Assembly: GCA_016720935.1 (NCBI GenBank)
Contig: JADKJP010000006.1
Location: forward strand, 496,001 to 560,000
Direction of reading: 5' to 3'
DNA length: 64,000 nt
Source of the DNA: Bacteroidota bacterium
GTDB lineage: Bacteria > Bacteroidota > Bacteroidia > AKYH767-A > 2013-40CM-41-45
The notes under the pieces are model-generated. The model was not told the origin of the DNA. It saw only the letters and a list, made by a program, of their open reading frames with translations, and ran no database searches. A program made the position numbers and the translations under genes. Positions 17,837 through 26,726 of this stretch are shown here, piece by piece (positions within the stretch are counted from its first letter, which is position 1; each line of letters opens with the position of its first letter).

Positions 17837-18853
17837 TTATTCATCTTTTCCAAAAAGAAAAGACATTTGTGAAAAATTATAAGTAAGTCCAAGTACGATT
17901 CTGCAACTACTGCGAAGTTCATTCTGACTTGTTTCTTCAGAGACTGGTATTTGGAATAACATGTTCAGACCTATGTTTTTGAAATAAACATCAAGTCCGG
18001 CACCACTCATTATTTCCTGCACTTTTGTTCCTTCCTGGTATAGGTTAGAAATATACTCACCACCACTATGTTCGAAATAAGTTTGAATGGCAGGAATTAA
18101 AATCCAATTCCCTTTTTTGATTTTGTAAAATATGTTTGCTTGTGAAGAAATTGAGTTTCCGATTTTTTCACCAAAGGAATTGCTGTTGTTCAGCTTATAC
18201 ATTCCGTAAATACTTAATCCTGCATTTTTATAGCCGGCTATGTAATTTAAATAAGTGAAATAATCGGTACTACCTGTTCCGGGTTGCATCATTAAGTGTA
18301 TGCGTTGCGATTCCTCATTGGTGATTGTAGATGAACCGGTCTCTAATTTTATTCCCAAACCTGTAATTAAACGCTGTTGAATCAAGTGGTCATCCATTCT
18401 TTGAATTGCATGGTATCCCGCGAACAAATTAAGATCTCCGGTACCACTTATTTTCATTGAAGTGCTTCCTGATCGATGGCTGTTCATCAGATAGGGGAGA
18501 ACGGCGTTTAGTTCAATACGGCGATGGATAAAGTATTTTCCCCTGATTTCAACACTCCTGTAAATTTCAAAATCTTTCGTGGAATTACTGCTGATTCCCG
18601 TATGTCCTGCATGATCTATGCTTGTTCCTGGTTGACCAACACGAAGAGATCCATCGGGAAATAAACTTCTTGGCTCGCTCTGGCCCGGATATCCGCTGTA
18701 GCTTTTGTATTTGTATACAACGCCGATGGTACTTTGATTGTCGTATGGAGTGATACCCATAAAACAACCACACATCTCACATGCGAAAACCTGTGATTGC
18801 AAAAAGATAGATAGAAATATCCCTACCAAAAGGGATTGAAAAACCAATTTCAT
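17837..18853 (-). CDS. Outer-membrane barrel-like protein with N-terminal CxxCxC motif
   Basis: About 338 residues from the Met at 18853 (MKLVFQ), where the signal peptide starts. Cleavage after Val-Phe-Ala leaves a mature N-terminus CEMCGCFMG, a CxxCxC motif that could bind metal. The rest alternates short amphipathic strands and ends in a strand with a terminal acidic tail, as in Bacteroidota outer-membrane barrels of unknown function. Similar CExCGC proteins occur near metal-handling genes. It is the last gene of the ytxH-DUF1469-125aa operon, starting 4 bp after its neighbour. Confidence 0.6.
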   Translation of the reverse strand: MKLVFQSLLVGIFLSIFLQSQVFACEMCGCFMGITPYDNQSTIGVVYKYKSYSGYPGQSEPRSLFPDGSLRVGQPGTSIDHAGHTGISSNSTKDFEIYRSVEIRGKYFIHRRIELNAVLPYLMNSHRSGSTSMKISGTGDLNLFAGYHAIQRMDDHLIQQRLITGLGIKLETGSSTITNEESQRIHLMMQPGTGSTDYFTYLNYIAGYKNAGLSIYGMYKLNNSNSFGEKIGNSISSQANIFYKIKKGNWILIPAIQTYFEHSGGEYISNLYQEGTKVQEIMSGAGLDVYFKNIGLNMLFQIPVSEETSQNELRSSCRIVLGLTYNFSQMSFLFGKDE

Positions 18854-18857
18854 ACTG

Positions 18858-19235
18858 TCAGTTCTGTTCTTCCTTTTCAATACGTTCAGAACCAACAGCC
18901 CCGGTTTTGCTGAATTTGTTGATGATTGATTTTACTTTGTCGAACAATTCATCAACCCAGGAATAAATCTTGCGTTCCAGATTGGTTTCTGTTTTGAAAA
19001 TAAAACGTTGAAGCACGAGAGACAATCCAACCGCGATTCCGTTTTTCAGAAATTCGTTTTTGTTAATTTTTATTCCGGTAATCGATGCCAAGGCATTTAT
19101 CGCCATGTTTTCCGGACGGAATTGATTTCTTACCTCACGCAATTGCTTGCGTAAATCTTCCTCCTGGTTTTTTGCCAGAGTTTCAAGACGGGAAATCTCT
19201 GCCTGTAGCTGTTCGCGTGTCTCAATCTTTTTCAT
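18858..19235 (-). CDS. Conserved-type hypothetical protein (125 aa)
   Basis: A 125-residue protein with an N-terminal coiled coil (about 5-40), a weakly hydrophobic middle segment (about 65-80) and a basic C-terminal part. I do not recognise a family. It starts inside the DUF1469 gene (14 bp overlap) and its operon partners are envelope-stress-type membrane proteins, so a membrane-associated role is likely. Confidence 0.65.
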   Translation of the reverse strand: MKKIETREQLQAEISRLETLAKNQEEDLRKQLREVRNQFRPENMAINALASITGIKINKNEFLKNGIAVGLSLVLQRFIFKTETNLERKIYSWVDELFDKVKSIINKFSKTGAVGSERIEKEEQN

Positions 19236-19581
19236 GGTCCTTGAAAAAATTCCGGATAATAGAATTCGTTACTGGATTTTCAATCCAACGTTCTTTATTC
19301 AACGCAAGCAAAACGAAGACAAGGAGATAAAATCCCGCCACAATCAAAAATCCGGAAAATGCTCTTCCGATCCATTCTGAAAGAGCAAAAGCAACAGCAA
19401 TGCTGACGAAGGCAAGAATGGCGAAGAACAACACCATTAGTATAATTCCGGAGGCCATACTTCCGGCCATTTTACTTCCCTTGTCTATCGCTTTTAGCTT
19501 GCTGATTTCACTACGCGTTTCTATATACTCTTTCGCGCTATCAACAAGTTCTTCAATTTCCTGCTTTTCCTCGTTTAACAT
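19222..19581 (-). CDS. DUF1469 / phage-holin-like membrane protein (YqjE type)
   Basis: A 119-residue protein. An amphipathic N-terminal helix is followed by two transmembrane helices (about 45-70 and 75-98) separated by Glu-Trp-Ile-Gly. This matches the DUF1469/YqjE family, often annotated as phage holin family but normally chromosomal and co-transcribed with YtxH- or YqjD-like proteins, as here. No phage genes are nearby. Confidence 0.75.
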   Translation of the reverse strand: MLNEEKQEIEELVDSAKEYIETRSEISKLKAIDKGSKMAGSMASGIILMVLFFAILAFVSIAVAFALSEWIGRAFSGFLIVAGFYLLVFVLLALNKERWIENPVTNSIIRNFFKDHEKD

Positions 19582-19592
19582 AAGCTGCGAAT

Positions 19593-19817
19593 TCAGATTA
19601 ATTCTTCGGCTTCAGCTTCCACTCTTGATTTCATATCAGAAGCTGTTTTCATCGTTTGGCGAAATTTGTCTTTAGCCTTGTCACCCAGATCCCGAGCTGT
19701 ATCTTTGATCTTTTTTCTTGTTTCACTTCCTTTATCAGGTGCGAGCAATACACCAATAGCAGCTCCTAGTGCAACTCCTCCAACCAATGCTAACAATATT
19801 TTTGAAGTGTTTTTCAT
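19593..19817 (-). CDS. YtxH-domain protein
   Basis: A 74-residue protein from the Met at 19817. The Gly-rich N-terminal helix (ALVGGVALGAAIGVLLAPDKG) ends in LLAPDKGSETRKKI, the hallmark of the YtxH family, followed by an alternating Lys/Asp/Ala helix. These are general-stress, ribosome- or membrane-associated proteins. It is the first gene of a four-gene operon driven by a palindrome-bearing promoter. Confidence 0.85.
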   Translation of the reverse strand: MKNTSKILLALVGGVALGAAIGVLLAPDKGSETRKKIKDTARDLGDKAKDKFRQTMKTASDMKSRVEAEAEELI

Positions 19818-19842
19818 GACAGTGAATTTTAAGATTCTTCTA

Positions 19843-19886
19843 CAAAAATACTCCATTTTCATGAATTAAGGTCATGACGCCTATCA
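19843..19886 (-). promoter_or_regulatory. ytxH operon promoter with Crp/Fnr-type palindrome
   Basis: On the minus strand the -10 is TATTTTTG (19843-19850). The palindrome TGACgcctATCA at 19875-19886 has its centre 30.5 bp upstream. The ATG is at 19817. Confidence 0.65.
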
Positions 19887-20010
19887 TTTAACATTATGAG
19901 AATTTGCATTCAATCAGATACAGAAGAAAATATTTGATTAACTTGAGAACATCCATTTCTCTAAGATATGACATTTTTAACAACCCTTACTCCAAACTGA
20001 GATATTACTT

Positions 20011-20832
20011 TCAATCCGGTAAAGTCAGCAATGGTATGTGTGTATGAAATGCGAGAGACCGGGTATGACTTCTTTCAAAAAGATACTCCAGGAAATTATG
20101 TTTCCTGGGTAGCATTACAAGAATGTCGCTTTCAGTTTTGGCGATAAAATCATTAATAGCATCTCCCACATTCGTCATTTCTTTGAAATGATACTGGTGG
20201 TTGGTATTGATAAAACTTCTTTCCAGCTGATCGATAATTGATTCCCGTTTGTGAATATTCTCTTTTGTCAGAACAGTTAGAATGTCTATACAACTGTTAA
20301 ATTGATTTGCCATCTGGAAGAGAACTTTCAAATGCGACTGCGAATGAATAGCTGAACCATCGCTTGCCAAAAGGATCTTTTTGGGAATACGAAATGGAGC
20401 ATTTTCAGGTATCACCAACATTGGAATTGCTGACTGATTGATCATTCCTGTGGTAATGCTTCCAAGAATCTTTTCCCTGATTTTCCCTACTCCTCGCATT
20501 CCCATTACGATAAGGTCGGCATGAATAAAATTTGAGTAATGGTTAATTTCCTGTAAAGTGAAACCATTTTGAGATATAAAGGTGACAGGACCGCATTCTG
20601 GTCGTAGTTCTCTGAGCCTGCTGGTCATCTGTTTAAGCATGGAATCCGAATTCTCTTTCAATTCATCAGGAGTAATGATTATCTCAAGAGGAAGAGACTT
20701 CAATGGATTTGGAATGTGATACACATTCAACAAATGAACAATCGCGTTTCCTGCTTTTGCCAGGTCGATCGCATACAAAGCCGCATTAAATGAACTTTCT
20801 GAAAAATCAACAGGTACTAAAATTGTTTTCAT
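20011..20832 (-). CDS. Universal stress protein, two UspA domains
   Basis: A 273-residue tandem Usp from the Met at 20832 (MKTILVPVDFSESSF, the typical Usp start); upstream in-frame codons are ignored. The first domain carries MGMRGVGK, then a GS nine residues later, for ATP binding. The second domain ends HTHIPLLTLPD without the motif. It is divergent from another usp gene at 21070. Its promoter carries a perfect TGAC-N4-GTCA palindrome. Confidence 0.85.
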   Translation of the reverse strand: MKTILVPVDFSESSFNAALYAIDLAKAGNAIVHLLNVYHIPNPLKSLPLEIIITPDELKENSDSMLKQMTSRLRELRPECGPVTFISQNGFTLQEINHYSNFIHADLIVMGMRGVGKIREKILGSITTGMINQSAIPMLVIPENAPFRIPKKILLASDGSAIHSQSHLKVLFQMANQFNSCIDILTVLTKENIHKRESIIDQLERSFINTNHQYHFKEMTNVGDAINDFIAKTESDILVMLPRKHNFLEYLFERSHTRSLAFHTHIPLLTLPD

Positions 20833-20851
20833 AATCATTAAATATGTATCT

Positions 20852-20894
20852 GAAAGGTACTGCAACAATAGCTGGTATTGAATGACATGCGTCA
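20852..20894 (-). promoter_or_regulatory. usp promoter with Crp/Fnr-type palindrome
   Basis: TGACatgcGTCA at 20883-20894 is perfect. On the minus strand a TACCTTTC (20852-20859, one mismatch to TAnnTTTG) begins 29.5 bp from the centre. The site could also serve the divergent usp at 21070, though no -10 lies at the right distance on that side. Confidence 0.55.
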
Positions 20895-21069
20895 GTTGAC
20901 TTCAATTCGTATTATTACATCCGACTGTTTCATTCAAAACATTTGGAAAATTTCTATAGTTGTGAAGCAAGAAAAGTTGGCAGTAGATGACATTCGTTCT
21001 CCTGATTTGGACCTTCGTCATTGTTTTTCCCGATTATCCTGTTTAATTTTATAATTTAAATTCAAGATC

Positions 21070-21924
21070 ATGAAACTAATCATTTGCCCCACTGATTTTT
21101 CATTATCAGCCACGAATGCTATTCGTTATGCATGTGGTTTAGCTGGTGAATTCAATTCCCGAATTATCCTTGTCCATACATTTGATTCAACAGTAATGTA
21201 TTCGGAGGTCGTGATGACGGCTGTTCAGTATGCCGATGATCAGTTGAGATTATCTGCGGAAAAGAAATTGAACACTTTAATGAAGAAGTTGTCAAAGGAA
21301 TTTAAAAAGCTAAGCTTTGAAATCCGCGTAGTGCAAGGATTGTCTCATGAAAAAATTGTTGATCTCGCTCAGGAACTTAATGCTGATATGATCATCCTTG
21401 GTACAACCGGATCATCCAAACTGGAAAGAATGTTGATAGGAAGTACCACCGCACGGGTGATTCGTGATGCACATTGCCCGGTACTTTGCATTCCAAAAAA
21501 TGCGGAGTATTCATCTATTAAGAAAATTGTTTTTTCTACCGATCTTCATGAAGATAACATCAAAGCCGCAATGATGATTACACCGTTTGCGTCAAAATTC
21601 AAAGCGGAAATAATATTTCTTTTTGTGGATGATAAACACATACTTCATGCGGAAGAAGCTGTTGAAAAAATGACCGCTAAAATCAGGAAGATGGTTAAAT
21701 ACCCGTCTTTATCCGGATATATTTCTAAAAACACAAAAGTTGCAAAGGGAATAGAATATTTTCTTTCAAAGAAGCCGGCGGACATCCTTGTTATGTTTAC
21801 ACACCCGGTTCATTTTCCGTTTACTATGTTTCATAGCAGCATGACAAATCTGATGTCGCACCAGACAAAAATTCCATTACTAGCGCTGAAGCACGAAGAT
21901 CGACCAATTATGGAAGCAGTTTGA
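21070..21924 (+). CDS. Universal stress protein, two UspA domains
   Basis: A 284-residue tandem Usp. The first domain shows LGTTGSSK, nine residues, then GST (ATP-binding type), followed by CPVLCIPKN. The second domain ends with PLLALKHED. It is divergent from the usp at 20832 and followed by a terminator at 22018. The second half is the most diverged of the four paralogues. Confidence 0.85.
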   Translation: MKLIICPTDFSLSATNAIRYACGLAGEFNSRIILVHTFDSTVMYSEVVMTAVQYADDQLRLSAEKKLNTLMKKLSKEFKKLSFEIRVVQGLSHEKIVDLAQELNADMIILGTTGSSKLERMLIGSTTARVIRDAHCPVLCIPKNAEYSSIKKIVFSTDLHEDNIKAAMMITPFASKFKAEIIFLFVDDKHILHAEEAVEKMTAKIRKMVKYPSLSGYISKNTKVAKGIEYFLSKKPADILVMFTHPVHFPFTMFHSSMTNLMSHQTKIPLLALKHEDRPIMEAV

Positions 21925-22017
21925 TTAAGTACATTTTTTCAGAGATTATTTTGCATTCAGATAATTTTCTTTTTCTTACCAAAGATTTATTTTACAATTT
22001 TATTTAGCTGGCTTAAC

Positions 22018-22046
22018 ATAATCCCGTTTCGGGTTGGGATTATTTT
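22018..22046 (+). terminator. Intrinsic terminator after usp
   Basis: An 8-bp stem ATAATCCC / GGGATTAT with a 10-nt loop is followed by TTTT. It lies in the 321-bp gap between the usp gene and hsp20, which otherwise holds only the hsp20 promoter. Confidence 0.65.
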
Positions 22047-22157
22047 AATGAGAGAAGAGGAGGCGTTTTTTTTACTTCATTAATTTCAAAAAAAAATAGT
22101 CTTAAATAACAAATATCATTGCCATTTGTTTTTTTTGTTTTATCACAGGAAACGAAG

Positions 22158-22201
22158 TGATTGCTGTCATTGGTGTCTGGAACTCGTTCATGGTAAATTT
22201 G
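22158..22201 (+). promoter_or_regulatory. hsp20 promoter with Crp/Fnr-type palindrome
   Basis: TGATtgctGTCA at 22158-22169 has its centre 30.5 bp before a perfect TAAATTTG at 22194-22201. The ATG is 44 bp further on at 22246. Confidence 0.7.
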
Positions 22202-22245
22202 TATTGTTATTTTAGTAATCGTTAATAATACAAAAACCAAAGGCC

Positions 22246-22680
22246 ATGACACTCATTAAAAAAAGTCTTGTTGACATGCCTGCCTACCGTTCTCTGCTTT
22301 CTGATTTCTTTGACACAGAGAATTTGAATTTTGATACCATTCTTCGTAAAGAATGGTTACCTCCTGTAAATGTTCTCGATAACGAGAAGTTTTATCAAAT
22401 TGAAGTTGCTGCTCCCGGACTGAAAAAGGAAGATTTTAAAATCAAAATTGAAGATGGGATTTTAACAATTTCGGCAGAAACTAAATTAGAAAAAGAAGAA
22501 AAGGAAAAGAATTTCACCCGAAAGGAATTCAATTATTCTTCTTTCCTGCGTTCTTTTACCCTTCCTGAAAATGTCATCGAAAGCGACATCAAAGCGCAAT
22601 ATGTTGATGGTGTGCTTCGCCTTAATCTTGCGAAAAAAGCGTTGCACGTATCCAAAGCAAAAGAAATTGCTGTGATGTAA
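22246..22680 (+). CDS. Hsp20/alpha-crystallin small heat-shock protein
   Basis: A 144-residue protein with an alpha-crystallin domain (about 35-130) including the APGLKKEDFKIKIEDGILTI strand pair and a VDGVLRLNLAK stretch close to the usual GVL motif. The C-terminal IxI-like tail is degenerate. It is an ATP-independent holdase in the cytoplasm. The promoter carries the Crp/Fnr-type site rather than an evident heat-shock element, fitting a low-oxygen or stationary role as for HspX in mycobacteria. Confidence 0.92.
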   Translation: MTLIKKSLVDMPAYRSLLSDFFDTENLNFDTILRKEWLPPVNVLDNEKFYQIEVAAPGLKKEDFKIKIEDGILTISAETKLEKEEKEKNFTRKEFNYSSFLRSFTLPENVIESDIKAQYVDGVLRLNLAKKALHVSKAKEIAVM

Positions 22681-22696
22681 GCTTTTTGTGCTGAAT

Positions 22697-22730
22697 GGAG
22701 GTTCGGTTCATCCGAACCTCCTTTTCTTTT
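22697..22730. terminator. Terminator after hsp20
   Basis: A 10-bp perfect stem GGAGGTTCGG / CCGAACCTCC with a 5-nt loop is followed by TTTTCTTTT. It overlaps the end of the convergent barrel gene. Confidence 0.85.
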
Positions 22731-23436
22731 AAAACAGGTAGGAGATTCCAGCGTACATATCCAAACCTGATCCATCTATTTTCGCTATCTCATCCATTAT
22801 ATCAGCTGGAATAATGTTAAGTGGAATATTGTATCCGTCACTTTGTACTTTTTCGATAGAGTATTTTACATTGTAATATTTGATGCCACCGATAAATGAC
22901 ATCTTTTTTCGGTTGCACAATTCAAACTCTATACAACCGTGCGGTCCGGATGAATTTTTGTAATCATAAATATTGTGAGCACTTCCGGAGATTCTGCTTC
23001 CATCTATATCCATTCGTCCGGCTGAATAAAATCCATATCCTGCACCAACGTTTATACTGATCCTTCGGATACTTTTCTTTAAAAAGATCAGGTATTTTGC
23101 AGTAGGGGCAACGACAAAGCGATGAAATTTTCCACTCGCATTAGACACGGGTTGATCCAAAACGCTGATTTGATACATGAATTCCGAACTGAGTTCAAAA
23201 GGATCGTAAAGCCTGTAACCAAGGTTTAATCCAACCGCCAATCCTCCACCTGCACTGATATTGATTGTGGTTCCATTCGTGGATTCAAATACCGGATGAT
23301 TTTCCGTTCCACCACCGGCGCCGAGGCGAAATTCAGCCCTGATTTTTCCAACATCACCAGGATCGATACCCTGACATTTACCCAAGGTATTCAGGAGTAG
23401 AAATATCCAGGTCAGAAGTAGTAATTGTATTTTCAT
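22729..23436 (-). CDS. Outer-membrane beta-barrel protein, unknown
   Basis: A 235-residue protein with a signal peptide (about 1-22). Alternating amphipathic strands with Gly-Gly turns end in a C-terminal Tyr-Ala-Gly-Ile-Ser-Tyr-Leu-Phe strand with a terminal Phe, the usual barrel-assembly signal. It resembles OmpW/OmpA-like small barrels of Bacteroidota. No substrate can be inferred. It stands between hsp20 and the receiver-Crp gene. Confidence 0.7.
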   Translation of the reverse strand: MKIQLLLLTWIFLLLNTLGKCQGIDPGDVGKIRAEFRLGAGGGTENHPVFESTNGTTINISAGGGLAVGLNLGYRLYDPFELSSEFMYQISVLDQPVSNASGKFHRFVVAPTAKYLIFLKKSIRRISINVGAGYGFYSAGRMDIDGSRISGSAHNIYDYKNSSGPHGCIEFELCNRKKMSFIGGIKYYNVKYSIEKVQSDGYNIPLNIIPADIMDEIAKIDGSGLDMYAGISYLF

Positions 23437-23502
23437 TCAGATAAAGTTTTGCCGGATAAATTTCATTTACACTTAATTCTGTACTTTGAAAATAGATTAT
23501 GA

Positions 23503-23535
23503 AAAAACCGGTTTCGAGTGAAAACCGGTTTTTTT
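23503..23535 (-). terminator. Terminator after the receiver-Crp gene
   Basis: A stem of AAAAACCGGTTT and its complement with a short loop lies just past the stop of the minus-strand regulator gene, with a T-run on that strand. Confidence 0.75.
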
Positions 23536-23554
23536 CCAAAAGAGTAGTAGAGCT

Positions 23555-24613
23555 TTAGTTCTTCATCCTTGTTAATTTATCCGGGTTCAGGATATAAATA
23601 TTCTTATCACGGATATCAATGAGTTTTTCTTCCTTAAAATCAGAAAGCGTACGGATGACAGATTCTGTAGCTGTACCCACCATACTTGCCAGATCCTCCC
23701 TTGAAACAGAGAAAACAAGAGATTTGTCCCCATGATGCACAAATTGATTCTGCAGAGAAATCAGCGCGTCAGCGACTCGTTTCCTTACAGAGTTGTAGGC
23801 CAGGTTGATCAGTTTCTCTTCCATTTCCTGGAGGTTATTGCTGAGCAGTTTGATGAACTTCGCCGCGACATCACGGTTAGAATACAAGAGAGAGAAAAAA
23901 TCCTGTTTTGGGATAATGCAGATTTCCGCCTCTTCAAGTGCTTCAGCGGATTCACGGTATTCTGTATTTTCAATCAAATCAATGTATCCGATAAAATCAC
24001 CTTCATTTTGAATAGAAGTGATAAATTCCTTACCATCTTCATTTGTTTTAAAGGTTTTTACTTTTCCCTTGTTGATGAATACGATTCCATTGGGCTCATC
24101 ACCTTCCATATAGATCATTTCTTTTTTCTTGAAATGATGTATTTTTCTCTCGGAAGAAAGTTTGCTCAATTCCTCGAGACCTTTGGCTTTTGCAAGGAAC
24201 TCATTCAGTCCTTCGACATTTTTATTGAATTCCTTTTTGAAAATTTCATTTTTGCGTAAACGAGCTTCTACCGCATTCAGCAGCTCCATTTCTTCAAAAG
24301 GTTTCGTCAGATAATCATCAGCACCCATGCTCATACCTTTTCGCATATCCGATTTTTCGGCTTTTGCTGTAAGGAAAATAAACGGAATTCCTGATGTTGC
24401 CGGATTCTTGCTCAATAAATACAATACCCCATAACCATCCAGATCGGGCATCATGATATCGCAAATAATTAAATCAGGAGTTTCTTTACCGGCTAATTCA
24501 ACCCCAATACGGCCATTTGGAGCCGTTACAACCGAGTAATTGGCAAGTTCGAGGATTTCGGAGATGTTTTCCCGCATATCCTTGTTGTCTTCTATAAGTA
24601 ATATCTTTTTCAT
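23555..24613 (-). CDS. Response regulator: receiver domain fused to Crp/Fnr-type DNA-binding module
   Basis: A 352-residue protein. A receiver domain (1-120) has phosphoacceptor Asp52 in IICDIMMPD and Lys in LTKPF. A cyclic-nucleotide-binding-like domain (about 155-265) and a Crp-type winged helix (about 275-345) follow, with recognition helix TATESVIRTLSDF; the E-x-x-x-R arrangement is like that of FNR. The fusion lets phosphorylation control a Crp-type activator. It overlaps the upstream histidine kinase by 4 bp (ATGA), so the two form a cognate pair. It is a candidate regulator of the TGA-N6-TCA sites, many of which control nearby genes. Confidence 0.85.
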   Translation of the reverse strand: MKKILLIEDNKDMRENISEILELANYSVVTAPNGRIGVELAGKETPDLIICDIMMPDLDGYGVLYLLSKNPATSGIPFIFLTAKAEKSDMRKGMSMGADDYLTKPFEEMELLNAVEARLRKNEIFKKEFNKNVEGLNEFLAKAKGLEELSKLSSERKIHHFKKKEMIYMEGDEPNGIVFINKGKVKTFKTNEDGKEFITSIQNEGDFIGYIDLIENTEYRESAEALEEAEICIIPKQDFFSLLYSNRDVAAKFIKLLSNNLQEMEEKLINLAYNSVRKRVADALISLQNQFVHHGDKSLVFSVSREDLASMVGTATESVIRTLSDFKEEKLIDIRDKNIYILNPDKLTRMKN

Positions 24614-26529
24614 ACTGCTGTGCTAGTGTTCAATGGAATTTTGACGGTAAAGGTAGTACCTTTATTGATTTCGCTGCTAAATTCTATGTTTCCTTTCAAT
24701 AATTGCACATATCTGCGCACAATATTTAAGCCCAAACCGGTTCCCTGGATGGCAGTAACATTAGCAGCCCTGAAAAATCGCTCAAAAAGGTGCTCCTGGT
24801 CTTCTGCCGGAATCCCGATACCGTGATCTGTCACTTTAACAATTATTTGATCACCAATAATGGTGGTAAAATCGATTTCCTTGCCTTCCTGTGAATATTT
24901 TATGGCATTATTTAAAAGGTTAAAGCAAATATTCCGAAGTACCTGTTTGTCCAGATTTACTTCACGAATCTGGCCTTCATGCTTGTAATTGATGATTTGG
25001 CCCGGTTTTGCGACGATCTGAAGCTCTTCTTTTACGTCCTCTGAAAAATTAACCAAATCAAATTCGCTGGGGTGTGCCTCGATATTGCCTCCTTCGAGTT
25101 TCTCAAGACTCAGGAAATCATTGAGAATTTCAGTCAGGTTTTTTACAGACGATTTTACACGGTCAATGTGTTTTGCCCTTTTCTCGGATTCTTCGGGTTT
25201 ATTATACTTTTCTAAAAGTGAAACAGAGGATAATATCGTACTTAATGGAGTCCGAAATTCATGCGATGCAATGGACACGAATTTGGATTTCATTTCATTA
25301 AGCGATTTCTCCTTTTCTAATGATAAGAGGATTTCTTTCTCCGCGTTTTTAAGCTCTGTAATATTTTGTACTACAATCAATGCTTCTTTTACAAAGCCTT
25401 TGGCATCTGGTAATGGCACAGAAATCATACTGTAGTTCCGTTCATTGTGTTCAAAATCAAGAGAAATACTTTCCCAGTTGAACACTTTCTGCATTTGATC
25501 TGAAACCATAGGTTCACCTTTCCAGAAGGGTAGTGATCCAACCGGCATTCCGGTGAGTTCGTCACGCTTGAGATTCAATTCCTGCAATTCCTTACCATCA
25601 ATGAACACTGTTCTCATTGATTTGTCGATCACACAGATCATTCCGTTCGGAAAATTTCTCGCAATCGTACTGTACAATCGCTGGCTATCCCGCAAGGCAT
25701 CTTCCACTTTTGCCCTGACCTCCATCTCCTCCTGCAAACTAGAATTCACTTCTGCCAGGGTATAATTGGCTTCCGCAAGCTCCTTCGTTCGCATTTCTAC
25801 TCTTCCTTCAAGTTCCTCATTGACCTGGTTAATGATGTCTTCCTGCTTTTTTCTTTCTGTGATATCAATGATAAAACTGATGACGTAAAGTTGGTCTTTG
25901 ATTTTAAAAGAACTTAAACTGATTTCAACAGGGAATTCGGTGGAATCCCTTCGTTTAGCAAACAAACTGAGACCTTTCCCCATTGGCCGGTTGTGCAATT
26001 CGTCATAATACTCATTGCGGTAATGGCCATGCCTTGGAGTGAAGCGGTCAGGAATTAGCAGCTCGATTTGTTTTCCGACCAAACCAATATCCTTATATCC
26101 GAATTGCTCAAGGGACCTGGGATTAGCCATCACGATTTCACCCTTTTTATTACTGATGATAATACCTTCAGTCGCATGCTTGAACATCGCGTCCAAATGC
26201 TGTGTGCTTTTTAGAAGCTTTTCCTGTGACTCCTTATATTTGATGATGGCAAACGTGAAGGCCCAAATAAAAAGTAAGGGCAGAATATTGGTTACAACAT
26301 CTTCCGTTTCCGAAGGATTCTTTCGGAAATTGATGAAGTATCCGAGAATGATCATGCCGGAAAGCAATACGCTCGCATCAAAAGTCGTTCGGTTACCTGG
26401 CGACCAGATCGTCATGAGTACAATGAGAGAATAAACAAACTCAAGGTGAAGTGCCCGGGGCGCAAAACAAGTTAATCCGAAGATAATCAAGCTCAAAGCC
26501 AACCCGAAAAACTGAACTTTTTTAAACAT
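24610..26529 (-). CDS. PAS-domain sensor histidine kinase
   Basis: A 639-residue kinase. Three or so N-terminal membrane helices (about 7-97) precede PAS 1 (110-225), a coiled coil, PAS 2 (281-395), and a HisKA/HATPase core with phosphoacceptor His423 in ASHEFRTPL, an N box NLLNNAIKYS, and G boxes DHGIGIP and GTGLGLNIV. PAS 1 contains IPDRFTPRHGHYRNEY, which aligns with the region holding the haem-ligand His of FixL; many non-haem PAS domains share this His, so haem is only possible. It lies upstream of and overlaps the receiver-Crp gene. Confidence 0.88.
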   Translation of the reverse strand: MFKKVQFFGLALSLIIFGLTCFAPRALHLEFVYSLIVLMTIWSPGNRTTFDASVLLSGMIILGYFINFRKNPSETEDVVTNILPLLFIWAFTFAIIKYKESQEKLLKSTQHLDAMFKHATEGIIISNKKGEIVMANPRSLEQFGYKDIGLVGKQIELLIPDRFTPRHGHYRNEYYDELHNRPMGKGLSLFAKRRDSTEFPVEISLSSFKIKDQLYVISFIIDITERKKQEDIINQVNEELEGRVEMRTKELAEANYTLAEVNSSLQEEMEVRAKVEDALRDSQRLYSTIARNFPNGMICVIDKSMRTVFIDGKELQELNLKRDELTGMPVGSLPFWKGEPMVSDQMQKVFNWESISLDFEHNERNYSMISVPLPDAKGFVKEALIVVQNITELKNAEKEILLSLEKEKSLNEMKSKFVSIASHEFRTPLSTILSSVSLLEKYNKPEESEKRAKHIDRVKSSVKNLTEILNDFLSLEKLEGGNIEAHPSEFDLVNFSEDVKEELQIVAKPGQIINYKHEGQIREVNLDKQVLRNICFNLLNNAIKYSQEGKEIDFTTIIGDQIIVKVTDHGIGIPAEDQEHLFERFFRAANVTAIQGTGLGLNIVRRYVQLLKGNIEFSSEINKGTTFTVKIPLNTSTAV

Positions 26530-26658
26530 AAAAGTTGTACCAATAAAACTGGTGATGGATAATTTCTTTCAAATTTAGAAATTCCTGACAAATACTAAAA
26601 GACATTCAAATGTTTGACATATTAACATTTAACGCCTGATGAAGATCAAACCTGGTAA

Positions 26659-26701
26659 TGACTTCTGTCATATAGACATGGGAATGTTGAAGGTAGATTT
26701 G
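26659..26701 (+). promoter_or_regulatory. usp promoter with Crp/Fnr-type palindrome
   Basis: TGACttctGTCA at 26659-26670 (extended ATGAC-N4-GTCAT) has its centre 29.5 bp before a perfect TAGATTTG at 26694-26701. The usp ATG is at 26727. Confidence 0.7.
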
Positions 26702-26726
26702 AAACATACTTCGAATTCGTATATCC

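Noticed and set aside
19222..19581. Prophage remnant because of the holin-like name of DUF1469
   Set aside because: DUF1469 proteins are chromosomal stress partners of YtxH-type proteins and no phage gene is nearby.
20988..20999. TGACattcGTTC as a site for the usp at 21070
   Set aside because: Two mismatches in the second half and no -10 at the expected place.
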